Origin: RBG-13-68-16 sp041494245
GTDB taxonomy: Bacteria > Acidobacteriota > Thermoanaerobaculia > Thermoanaerobaculales > Thermoanaerobaculaceae
Reading direction: 5' to 3'
DNA length: 64,000 nucleotides
Assembly (NCBI GenBank): GCA_041494245.1
Contig: JBGQAK010000003.1
Coordinates: forward strand, 62,001-126,000
Positions 45,585-54,141 of this stretch are shown in pieces. How positions within the stretch are numbered: the first letter of the stretch is position 1; each line of letters begins with the position of its first letter. The notes under the pieces were generated by a model. The model was not told where the DNA came from, did not search any database, and worked only from the letters and a program-made list of their open reading frames with translations. The position numbers and the translations under genes were made by a program.

Positions 45585-47567
45585 GTGAGAAGTCGTCAGA
45601 GCTGGAGGTTCACATTTGCGGCGCTGTTGATCGGTGCGCTTGTTGGACTGGCCGCCCAACATGCGGATTCGCAGAGCATTCACCGCGAGAAGGTGCGGAT
45701 CGTGACGGGGCCCACCGTACAGGCCAGCAAGGCTTTTCCCGACCTGCCCAACTACGAGAATCTGGCGGTTGGGGATCCCGATCACGCCGGCCGGCTGATC
45801 ACCTGCTCGATGGTGTATCCCAGGGACATAGGCACGCTGTGTCACCAGTACTGTTACGTCTCGTTTGACGGTGGCAAGACCTGGGACCCGTCGCTCAGGG
45901 TGACGGAGGGCAAGGTGAACGGCGACCCCACGGCCGTGTACGCCCACGGGGACACCGTGTACGTCGTGGCCCTGGTTATCAAAGACCTCGATAAGCCGAA
46001 GGACCCCGAGCCCGGCGCGCCCCGGGACGAGGCCAAGACAGTGGTCTACAAATCGACCGATGGAGGGCGCACCTGGGCCGAGTCGGCGCGGTTCCAGTTC
46101 ATTGACCGCGAGTTCATCGACATTGACAGGACGAACGGCAAGTTCGCGGGGCGGATCTATGTCGTGGGCCAAGGCTCCGTCAAAGACATCTCTGCGTCCA
46201 GGAGCGGAGCAAGCCTGCAGATCTTCCGCTCACTCGATGATGGCAAGACCTTTCTCGGACCGGTCCACGCCGAGTACCCGGAAGGGACGGAGATTGCCGG
46301 TGTGGGCACTGGAGCGGTGCTCTCGGACGGCACGTTCGTCGTGATGTTCGGACTCACGAAGAAGGGGCGGCAACAGAGCCTCGAGCAGGAGCCAACCGTC
46401 GGGCCGAACGGCGAACTGCACGTGATCAGCACGAAGGACGGGGGAGAGAGGTTTAGCAAATCGGAGAAGGTTGCGGACTGGAGGGTGGACCGGAGCCGGT
46501 CCGAAGGAGGAATGCTGGGGCAGTTGGCGGTCGATCCCGGAAGCAAAGCGTTCAAGGACCGTCTGTACATGGTGTACCCGGAGATTGTCTCCGACCGAAT
46601 CCAGATTCGACTGTCGTGGTCGTCGGACAAGGGCAAGAAGTGGGCGAAGCCCGTGACGGTCAACGACGACCGTTCACCGGAAAAGGGCGGCAAGGGGCCG
46701 GACCATCTGCTTCCCTCAGTCGGGGTGAACAGGGAGGGGGTCGTGCTGGTCACGTGGTACGATCGCCGGGAGGCCAAGGACAACCTTGGCTGGAGGATGC
46801 GTGCAGCCGCATCGCTTGATGGTGGCGAGACCTTTTCCGCCAGCGTTCCCATAACAAATTTCGCAAATGCGTACCCGCAAACGACGCCGTGGGACCTTCG
46901 AGCCGGTGGGTCCAGCGACGACAAGATGTCGCTTGTATCCATCTTTGTCGGTATCGATGACTTCTTCGTCAGCGGTGGTCACACCTCCGGCCTTGCCGTC
47001 GATGCGGACGGTACGTTTCATCCGACCTGGATCGACAACCACACCGGGGTTGCGCAGCTCTGGTCGGCGTTGGTGAAGGTCGAAGGGACGGCTGTCAAGC
47101 ACGGTGCCGCTGATCTTGCCGACCTGAAGGACATCTCGAAGTCCGTGACGCTGGAGGTGTCGAAGCCGGATTTCGATCGGGTCAGGGGCACCTTGAGCGT
47201 ATTGGCGCGCATCAAGAATATCTCGAAGGACACGGTCGAGGGGCCTGTGAAAGTACGTGTGCTGACGCTTGAATCGGATCTGGGTGTTCCAGAGATCACA
47301 AATGCGGACAACGGGCAGGATGGCACGGGTGCGGTGTGGGACTTCACCCCGCAGCTTTCGGGAGCCCCGCTGGCGTCGATGAAGCTGTCGGCGGCACGGA
47401 CGCTGACCTTCCGCGTGTCCGACCTGCGTCCGCTAGCCCAGGGCAAGGACTTCAAGTTCTCTTTGTTCAATCTCGACACGCGTGTTCTTGGCAAGCTCCA
47501 CAAGGAGAAGTCCGACAAAGACAAGGATGAGGACAAGGATTCAGAGGAAGAGAAGGACGACAAGTAG
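45585..47567 (+). CDS. secreted BNR-repeat protein 3 (tandem duplicate)
   Basis: A 660-residue exported protein. GTG 45585 is preferred over upstream ATGs: GGGAGG lies at 45574-45579 and the product begins with a clean signal peptide (WRFTFAALLIGALVGLAAQ). Asp-box repeats include SFDGGKTWDP, STDGGRTWAE, SLDDGKTFLG, SSDKGKKWAK and SLDGGETFSA. The C-terminal domain (about 510-635, RIKNISKDTVEGPVKVRVLT) is the one common to this family. It ends in a charged lysine/aspartate/glutamate tail (KSDKDKDEDKDSEEEKDDK). Very similar to the next gene along its whole length, and evidently a recent tandem duplicate. Confidence 0.83.
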   Translation: MRSRQSWRFTFAALLIGALVGLAAQHADSQSIHREKVRIVTGPTVQASKAFPDLPNYENLAVGDPDHAGRLITCSMVYPRDIGTLCHQYCYVSFDGGKTWDPSLRVTEGKVNGDPTAVYAHGDTVYVVALVIKDLDKPKDPEPGAPRDEAKTVVYKSTDGGRTWAESARFQFIDREFIDIDRTNGKFAGRIYVVGQGSVKDISASRSGASLQIFRSLDDGKTFLGPVHAEYPEGTEIAGVGTGAVLSDGTFVVMFGLTKKGRQQSLEQEPTVGPNGELHVISTKDGGERFSKSEKVADWRVDRSRSEGGMLGQLAVDPGSKAFKDRLYMVYPEIVSDRIQIRLSWSSDKGKKWAKPVTVNDDRSPEKGGKGPDHLLPSVGVNREGVVLVTWYDRREAKDNLGWRMRAAASLDGGETFSASVPITNFANAYPQTTPWDLRAGGSSDDKMSLVSIFVGIDDFFVSGGHTSGLAVDADGTFHPTWIDNHTGVAQLWSALVKVEGTAVKHGAADLADLKDISKSVTLEVSKPDFDRVRGTLSVLARIKNISKDTVEGPVKVRVLTLESDLGVPEITNADNGQDGTGAVWDFTPQLSGAPLASMKLSAARTLTFRVSDLRPLAQGKDFKFSLFNLDTRVLGKLHKEKSDKDKDEDKDSEEEKDDK

Positions 47568-47675
47568 GTTCCCTCAGGCAGGGTCTGTGTTTCGGTGGGC
47601 CCCACCTGAGCTTTGAACGGTTTGAGAGCGAGCGGACCATCCGGGATCGCGACAAACACGACGGGTGAGGTGAAC

Positions 47676-49667
47676 ATGCAAACACTTCAAACGAGGAACC
47701 CAGCGCACGCGGCGCTGTTGATAGGCGCGCTGGTCGGATTCGTTGTTCAACCTGCTGCTGCGCAAAGCGTTCATCGCACGAAGGTTCAAATCGTGGCAGG
47801 GACGACGGTGCAGGTCAGCAAGGCCTTCCCCAGTCTAACGCACGGCGAAAACCTCGCGGCAGGCGACTTGGAACACATGGGCCGGCTTATCACCTGCTCG
47901 ATGGTCTTTCCGGATGATGGCTACAGGGCGTTTGTGATCTACCAAAATTGCTACGCCTCCTTCGACAGCGGAAAGACATGGGAGGCGGTACTGAAGCTGA
48001 CGGAGGGCTGGGGCGACCAGGACCCGGTAGCCACGTATGGGCGCGGAGACGACGTGTACGTCGTGACCCTGGTTTCCAGAGAGCCCGACAAGCCGAAGGA
48101 CCCTGATCCCGATGCTCCCCGCGCGCACGACGACGACACCGTCGTCTACAAATCGACCGACGGAGGACATACGTGGAGAGAGGCATCTCGGCTCGACCCG
48201 ATCGATCGCGAGTTCATCAACGTAGACACGACCAACGGCAAGTACACCGGACGAATCTACGTGGTCGGTCAGGGCTCGGTTAAGGATATAGCACACGGCG
48301 AAGCCCGCCACAGCCTGCAGATGTGGCGCTCTCTTGACAACGGAAGGACATTCCTCGGACCGGTTCACGCCGCGTACCCACAAGGGTCGATCCTCTTCGG
48401 CGTGGGGACGGGTGCGGTGCTTTCCGACGGAACGCTGGTCGCCCTTTTCGGAATCACCAAGAGCGGACGTGACCAGAACCTCGAGCAGGAACCGACCGTC
48501 GGGCCGAACGCCGAACTGCACGTCATCACGTCAAGGGACGGCGGGGAGACCTTCTCCCCGTCGCACAAGATCGCCGACGTGAAGCTGGACCGGCAACGCT
48601 CCGAAGGGGGAATCCTGAACCAATTGACCGCCGATCCCGGCAGCAAGGCGTTTAAGGACCGGCTGTACGTGGTGTACCCGGAGATTGTCTCTGACCGTAT
48701 CCAGATTCGGTTCTCGTACTCATCGGACAAGGGCAAGACGTGGTCGCGGCCCGTGACGGTGAACGACGACCGTTCACCGGAGAAGGGCGCCAAGGGGCCG
48801 GACCATCTGCTTCCCTCGGTCGGGGTGAACAAAGATGGGGTCGTGCTGGTCACGTGGTACGACCGCCGGGAGGCCAAGGACAATCTCGGCTGGAGGATGC
48901 GCGCGGCGGCTTCCCTCGATGGTGGCGAGACCTTTTCCGCCAGCGTCCCCATAACGGACTTCGCCAATGCGTACACAGCAACAACGCGGTGGCACGTGAG
49001 TGTTGGCGCGAACAGCGATGACAAGACGTCGCTGGTCTCCGTCTTTGCGGGTCTGGATCCGTTCTTTGTGAGTGGTGGCCACACAACCGGCCTTGCCGTC
49101 GACGCCGACGGTACGTTTCACCCCACTTGGATCGACAACCATACCGGGGTTGCCCAGCTCTGGTCTGTCTCTCTGAAAGTCGATGGGACGGTTGTCAAAC
49201 ACGGTGCCGTTGATCTCGCTGACCTGAAGGACATCTCCAAGTCCGTGACGCTGGAGCTGTCGAAGCCGGATTTCGATCGGGTCAAAGGCACCTTGAGCGT
49301 GTCGGCGCGGCTCAAGAACATTTCGAAGGACACGGTCGAGGAGCCCGTGAAGGTACGGGTGCTGACGCTTGAATCGGACTTGGGTGTCCCGGAGATCACG
49401 AATGCGGACAACGGGCAGGATGGCACGGGTGGGGTGTGGGACTTCACCCCGCAGCTTTCCGGAGCCCCGCTGGCGACCATGAAGCTGTCGGCGCCACGGA
49501 CGCTGACTTTCCGTGTCTCCGACCTGCGCCCGCTGGCCCCGGGCAAGGACTTCAAGCGGGGTGTGCTGAATCTCGAAACGCGTGTTTTTGGCAAGCTCCA
49601 CAAGGAGAAGTCCGACAAAGACAAGGATAAGGACAAGGAATCAGAGGAAGAGAAGAATGACAAGTAG
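47676..49667 (+). CDS. secreted BNR-repeat protein 4 (tandem duplicate)
   Basis: A 663-residue exported protein from ATG 47676 (GTGAGG upstream), with signal peptide AALLIGALVGFVVQPAAAQ. It is almost colinear with BNR protein 3: the same Asp boxes (SFDSGKTWEA, STDGGHTWRE, SLDNGRTFLG, SRDGGETFSP, SSDKGKTWSR, SLDGGETFSA). The long stretch SPEKGAKGPDHLLPSVGVN differs at one residue and the same acidic/basic tail closes it. The intergenic DNA before it (47568-47675) is repeated after it (49668-49769), marking the duplication unit. Function unknown; no sialidase catalytic motif seen. Confidence 0.83.
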   Translation: MQTLQTRNPAHAALLIGALVGFVVQPAAAQSVHRTKVQIVAGTTVQVSKAFPSLTHGENLAAGDLEHMGRLITCSMVFPDDGYRAFVIYQNCYASFDSGKTWEAVLKLTEGWGDQDPVATYGRGDDVYVVTLVSREPDKPKDPDPDAPRAHDDDTVVYKSTDGGHTWREASRLDPIDREFINVDTTNGKYTGRIYVVGQGSVKDIAHGEARHSLQMWRSLDNGRTFLGPVHAAYPQGSILFGVGTGAVLSDGTLVALFGITKSGRDQNLEQEPTVGPNAELHVITSRDGGETFSPSHKIADVKLDRQRSEGGILNQLTADPGSKAFKDRLYVVYPEIVSDRIQIRFSYSSDKGKTWSRPVTVNDDRSPEKGAKGPDHLLPSVGVNKDGVVLVTWYDRREAKDNLGWRMRAAASLDGGETFSASVPITDFANAYTATTRWHVSVGANSDDKTSLVSVFAGLDPFFVSGGHTTGLAVDADGTFHPTWIDNHTGVAQLWSVSLKVDGTVVKHGAVDLADLKDISKSVTLELSKPDFDRVKGTLSVSARLKNISKDTVEEPVKVRVLTLESDLGVPEITNADNGQDGTGGVWDFTPQLSGAPLATMKLSAPRTLTFRVSDLRPLAPGKDFKRGVLNLETRVFGKLHKEKSDKDKDKDKESEEEKNDK

Positions 49668-49769
49668 GTTCCCTAAGGCACGGTCTATGTTGTGGCTGAC
49701 CCAACCGGAGCCTTGAACGGTTTGAAAGCGAGCTGAATGTCCAGAGTCGCGGCGACCAAAAGGAAAAAG

Positions 49770-49847
49770 GTGAATCTGCGGACTCTTCAGACGGAGAAGC
49801 TGGCGCACGCGCAGCCGGTGAGCGTCCACCGAGGCGGAGCGGCGTAG
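49770..49847 (+). pseudogene. vestige of a third BNR-protein copy (5' end only)
   Basis: GTG 49770 opens a 25-codon frame reading VNLRTLQTEKLAHAQPVSVH. Copy 4 reads (V)NMQTLQTRNPAHA, then its signal peptide, then QSVHRTK. The remnant therefore keeps the first 14 codons and the start of the mature protein but has lost the signal peptide between them, and it soon hits TAG. The 100 bp before it match the spacer before copy 4. Confidence 0.6.
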
Positions 49848-49856
49848 GAGATCGTT

Positions 49857-51326
49857 ATGAGCACAAAGTGGAAGTGGTGTGTCTCAGCTCTGTTCGTACT
49901 GCTGATATCCGGCACCGTCCATGCGGGCAAGGTACGGGATGGCAGTGCCGGACAGCCGCAAAGCGTACCGGCCACGCCCGTTGCAAGCACCGTTGCGAGC
50001 CAGACCCTCCAGCCGAGTGAGGAAGCGCTGCTGGGCACGTTGCCGCCGGAACTTCGGGAGGCGGGTGCAGCGATCCTTCGTGAGAAGGACGACGAAGCAA
50101 AGGAGCAGTTGCTCTGGAAGCTGGTGGCGGAAGCCAACGCCCCCTCAGGTGGGTACCGTGTGCCTCCGACAGCGAGGCAGTTCGTTATCGCTCTGGTGGA
50201 TGCGAAGCAGTGTCCCCGCAATTCCCAGCCATGTATCGGTCTTATTTCGGCAACGCTCAAACACACTCGCGACCCACTGCTGCGGCAGGCCCTGGAACGA
50301 TGGATCAGCTCCCACCCGGATTCTGAAGTGGCCGTCACGGCGCTGGATGGGCTGCTCGACGTCGCCAGTGATGAGCTTTCACAGCTACTTCAAAGGCGGG
50401 TCGATCTTGCACGGTCAAATGGCGATTCGGCGGGGCTACGGACCCTGGGACGTGCCCAGGAGCGTTTGGGCTCCTACGGGTGGGGAGTCGCGAGACTACC
50501 TTCATTCTTCTGGGATGCGCCGCCTGTGTTCTCCGTCAAGCCTGCGTCTGCTCCTATTCGGGTGCTGGCGATCAGTGATTTCGGCACCGGCCAGGCGGAA
50601 CAAAAGTTGCCGGCGGATACCATGCTCAAGTACCACCGTACCCACCCCTTCGACTTCGGCATCACGCTTGGAGACAACTACCAGGACGATGGTGCGCACA
50701 GTCCGACTGATTCCCGATGGCAGGAATACTGGGCAAGCCACTACCAGCAACTTGGCATTCCTTTCTATGTTTCTCTTGGCAATCATGATTGGGGCTCTCC
50801 CGACGGCCCGGCGGCCGAGATTCTCTACTCGCAGAAAAGCGTCGCCTGGCGGTTGCCGGCTCCCTACTACACCTTCACCGCCGGATTTGTGCAATTTTAT
50901 GCCTTGAATACGGTCCTCATGTCGGAAGCGCAACTATTGTGGCTACGAGACGAGCTGGAGAAGAGCACGGCGAAGTGGAAGGTCGTTTACGGGCATTATC
51001 AGGTCTACTCGGCCGTCCGCGGGGATAACGATGAGCTCATCATGCGCCTTCTGCCCATTTTGCAACAGAATCACGTCGACGTGTACCTGTGCGGGCACGA
51101 ACACTTGTTTCAGCGCCTCAAGCGAGAGGGAGGCGTAAATTTCTTCGTCAACGGCGCGGCTGGCGGTGGGGCACGGACGGTGGAAAAGCGAGGATACCAG
51201 GGTCTGCAATTCGTGGCGGAGAAGGAGCAGGGGTTTACTGTGCTGGAAGCGGACGGCGCCAACCTCACAGTGAGATTCATCGCTGAGGACGGCAGGCAGC
51301 TTTACAACTACACGCTTCGGAAGTAA
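49857..51326 (+). CDS. secreted purple-acid-phosphatase-like metallophosphoesterase
   Basis: A 489-residue exported protein (signal peptide FVLLISGTVHAG to about 24). ATG 49857 follows AGGAGA. Residues ~50-210 form an alpha-helical, HEAT-like region. The C-terminal calcineurin-type domain (about 230-489) shows every metal motif in order: LAISDFGTG, LGDNYQDDG, LGNHDWG, VYGHYQVYS and CGHEHLFQR. This is the arrangement of tartrate-resistant/purple acid phosphatases, which hydrolyse phosphate monoesters outside the cytoplasm using a two-metal centre. It could release phosphate from phosphopeptides, which would fit the neighbourhood; that is inference. Confidence 0.88.
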   Translation: MSTKWKWCVSALFVLLISGTVHAGKVRDGSAGQPQSVPATPVASTVASQTLQPSEEALLGTLPPELREAGAAILREKDDEAKEQLLWKLVAEANAPSGGYRVPPTARQFVIALVDAKQCPRNSQPCIGLISATLKHTRDPLLRQALERWISSHPDSEVAVTALDGLLDVASDELSQLLQRRVDLARSNGDSAGLRTLGRAQERLGSYGWGVARLPSFFWDAPPVFSVKPASAPIRVLAISDFGTGQAEQKLPADTMLKYHRTHPFDFGITLGDNYQDDGAHSPTDSRWQEYWASHYQQLGIPFYVSLGNHDWGSPDGPAAEILYSQKSVAWRLPAPYYTFTAGFVQFYALNTVLMSEAQLLWLRDELEKSTAKWKVVYGHYQVYSAVRGDNDELIMRLLPILQQNHVDVYLCGHEHLFQRLKREGGVNFFVNGAAGGGARTVEKRGYQGLQFVAEKEQGFTVLEADGANLTVRFIAEDGRQLYNYTLRK

Positions 51327-51532
51327 CCCGCATACTGCCCTCCCAGGGGTGTGGAGGGAGCATGGGCTCACGGTGGCCGACATCGAGCAATGAAAGGATA
51401 CCTTCGGCCTCGCAGCGGAAAACACCTTGCGGTCACGGCAGACAGACGAGGGAGCCCTTCGCGAGGACCAAATAGAAAGGCTCAAGCGCAAGGTGGGGCA
51501 AGTGTCCGGGTGGTGTCGGTGGCGAATGTGCA

Positions 51533-53911
51533 ATGCGTGTATCCTTCTCTTCTGTGACGTGTCACTCGTCGGGGCGCCTCGTGAGCGCGCAAGCAGCGCT
51601 CCTCCTCGTGGGTGCAGGGGCCGGCCTGGGCCTCCTCTCGTGTGGCCGTGGTTCAGCTCTGCCGGCGAGTGATAGCCGCCTCAACGTCCTCGTCATTACC
51701 CTCGACACAATCCGGGCGGACCGACTTGGGGCGTACGGCAACCACCGGATCGAGACACCATTCGTCGACGGCCTTGCTGCGCGAGGCGTGCTCTTCGAGA
51801 TGTGCGCGGCACCGGCTCCGCTGACTCTCCCCTCGCACACTTCGATCTTCACCGGGACCTACCCGGTCTTCCACGGAGTGAGGGACAACGGCGACTTCGT
51901 TGTGCCGTCCGGTCTCACCACGATGGCGGAGCTTTTCCGCGAGAAGGGGTATCGCACCGGGGCGTTCGTTGGTGCCTTCGTCCTGTCGGCGCGGTGGGGG
52001 CTCAACCGTGGGTTTGACCCCTACACCGAGCCGACCGGTGCGGCGGCTGCCGAGATCCTCTCGATGGGTGATGTACGACGCCGCGGCGGGGCGGTGGTCA
52101 ACGACGCCCTCGCCTGGCTTCAACAGCCGTCGAGCTCGCCCTTCTTTGCCTGGATCCACCTGTACGACCCCCACCTGCCGTACGATCCGGTGTCCCCATT
52201 CCGCGAGCGCTACCCGGATGAACCATACCTGGCCGAGGTTGCATACAGCGACGCCCAGTTGGCCCGCGTCGGCACCTTCCTCGAATCGGCAGGGCTCACG
52301 GGCCGGACGATGGTCATCTTTGCCGGGGACCACGGCGAGGGACTCGGGGGCCACGACGAGATTGACCATGGCCTGTTCGTCTACCAGACGACCGTGCGGG
52401 TGCCGCTCATCATCACTCACCCCGCCCTCCGATCGCGGGGCATCCGGCGCCCCGAGGTTGTCTCTCTTGTGGACATTCTTCCGACTGTGGCGGACGCCAC
52501 CGGAATTCGGCGGCCCGCCGAGGTTCAGGGGCAGAGCCTCTGGCCTTTGCTTGGGGGCGCGGGAACGTTTCACGAGCGGCCGGTCTACACCGAGACGTAC
52601 TACCCCCGCCTCCACTTCGGATGGAGCACGCTCACCTCCCTGCTGGAGCGCCGCCTCCAGTTCATCGACTCGTCCGAGCCTGAGCTCTACGACCTGGCGA
52701 GGGACCCCGGGCAGAAAGAGAACCTGCTGGAGGCCAAGCCCGAGCTCTTGGCAGGGATGAGGCAGCGGCTGGGCGAGCTCGAGGCATCGTTGGGCCGCAA
52801 CGCCAAGACCGCGAGCCGTGCCCCGGACCCCGAGACGATCGCGAAGCTGAGGTCCCTCGGGTACCTTGCGGGGGCCGGAGGCCTCGACTGGCGAAGGGGC
52901 GAGAGCCTGCCGAGCCCACGCCGGAAGCTGCCAATCTACAACCTGCTCATCCAGGCCCAGGATGCCGTCGCAATTCGGGACGAGGCTTTGGCCGAGCAGC
53001 GGATCCGGGAGGTGATCGGGAAGGACCCCGGGGTCATCGATGCCTGGACCATGCTCGGCACCCTGTGCCACCGCCAGGGACGGGCTGGCGACGCGGTGGC
53101 CGCCCTAGGGGAGGCCCTTCGACGGAGGCCGGACGATCCGCTCGTGAGTGCTGCCCTCGCCACGGCGCTGCTCTCGGCCGGCCGGGCCGATGAGGCCCAG
53201 CGCACGCTCGAGGCTGCGCAGAGGATCCAGCCGGAGGACCCGCGCATCTACTACCTCCTGGGAATGGTCGCGGAACAGGAGGGGCGCGACGAGGACGCGC
53301 CCGCGCTGTATCGGAAGACCCTCGCGCTCAACCCCCGCTCGGCACCCGCTCACGTCCAGCTCGGCGCGCTCGCCCTCCGGCGTGGTGACGTCGCCACGGC
53401 CGAGCTGGAGGTCGCCGCCGCCCTGGAACTCGACCCTCGGGTGGCGAGTGCCAGGTTCTGGCGCGGGCAGATCCTGGTGCACGAGGGACGGGTGGAGGAG
53501 GCGGTAGCCGCGTACAACGAGGAGCTTGCGTTCACCCCAAGGGACCTGCGGACGGCGTACGCGCTCGCGGAGGCGTATTCAAGGCTTGGGCGGCCCGTTG
53601 AGCAGGAGAAGGCCCTGAGGGACGCGATCGAGGCAAACCCGGCCGCACCCACGCCCTACCTGACTCTTGCCAAGCTTTACCTTGACCGCGGCGAGCGATT
53701 CCAGCAGGCGGTTGGGCTTGTCGAGGAGGCGCTCAAGCGCAAGCCGGTCGGGCCGCAGCTCGCGCTTGCCAACTTCCTGCTCGCCGACCTGTACAACCGA
53801 TTGGGCGACGACGTACGGTCTCGCGAGTACGCGCGCCGCGGAGCGGAAGCCGCCAAAGCCAGCCACGGCAAGGAGAGGCAAGGGGAAGCCAAACCCCACA
53901 GCGCCCCGTGA
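51533..53911 (+). CDS. alkaline-phosphatase-superfamily (sulfatase-like) lipoprotein with TPR repeats
   Basis: A 792-residue exported protein. The start is uncertain (ATG 51533 or GTG 51581); both lead into a lipoprotein-like signal ending LGLLSCGRG. Residues ~50-420 have the sulfatase fold: VLVITLDTIRADRLGAYG for metal binding, FAGDHGEGLGGHDEIDHG, and a nucleophile site reading T98-L-P-S-H. Sulfatases need Cys or Ser there followed by xPxR to make formylglycine. Threonine and histidine here argue for a phosphohydrolase or phosphotransferase rather than a sulfatase. Residues ~460-780 contain about eight TPR helical pairs. Role unknown. Confidence 0.82.
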   Translation: MRVSFSSVTCHSSGRLVSAQAALLLVGAGAGLGLLSCGRGSALPASDSRLNVLVITLDTIRADRLGAYGNHRIETPFVDGLAARGVLFEMCAAPAPLTLPSHTSIFTGTYPVFHGVRDNGDFVVPSGLTTMAELFREKGYRTGAFVGAFVLSARWGLNRGFDPYTEPTGAAAAEILSMGDVRRRGGAVVNDALAWLQQPSSSPFFAWIHLYDPHLPYDPVSPFRERYPDEPYLAEVAYSDAQLARVGTFLESAGLTGRTMVIFAGDHGEGLGGHDEIDHGLFVYQTTVRVPLIITHPALRSRGIRRPEVVSLVDILPTVADATGIRRPAEVQGQSLWPLLGGAGTFHERPVYTETYYPRLHFGWSTLTSLLERRLQFIDSSEPELYDLARDPGQKENLLEAKPELLAGMRQRLGELEASLGRNAKTASRAPDPETIAKLRSLGYLAGAGGLDWRRGESLPSPRRKLPIYNLLIQAQDAVAIRDEALAEQRIREVIGKDPGVIDAWTMLGTLCHRQGRAGDAVAALGEALRRRPDDPLVSAALATALLSAGRADEAQRTLEAAQRIQPEDPRIYYLLGMVAEQEGRDEDAPALYRKTLALNPRSAPAHVQLGALALRRGDVATAELEVAAALELDPRVASARFWRGQILVHEGRVEEAVAAYNEELAFTPRDLRTAYALAEAYSRLGRPVEQEKALRDAIEANPAAPTPYLTLAKLYLDRGERFQQAVGLVEEALKRKPVGPQLALANFLLADLYNRLGDDVRSREYARRGAEAAKASHGKERQGEAKPHSAP

Positions 53912-54024
53912 TCGCGCACAAGTCGCCCTGTTCGGGCGCGCGGTATGGGATGGGGTCCAGTGGTGGACACTTACGCTCTCAGTAGCGACTCTATCTTGAG
54001 ACTGTGTCTGTCCTGAAAGCCCTC

Positions 54025-54053
54025 TTGACAACATCCTGACAGAGCCTTAGATT
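54025..54053 (+). promoter_or_regulatory. sigma-70-like promoter of receptor 2
   Basis: TTGACA and TAGATT separated by 17 bases, with the same upstream TGAGACTG element as promoter 1 (53997-54004). Confidence 0.65.
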
Positions 54054-54067
54054 CCCGAAGGAAGATG

Positions 54068-54079
54068 ATCATACATGAT
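54068..54079. promoter_or_regulatory. conserved palindromic element before receptor 2
   Basis: ATCATACATGAT, five-base arms around AC, placed like its counterpart at 26693-26704. The following leader repeats GATGAGTGG and CCGCCTCGACCGCGCCA (54109-54125). Confidence 0.55.
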
Positions 54080-54141
54080 GAGTGGTGGCCCGGGGCAGCT
54101 GATCGTGACCGCCTCGACCGCGCCACTCGAGAGGAGGAGGA

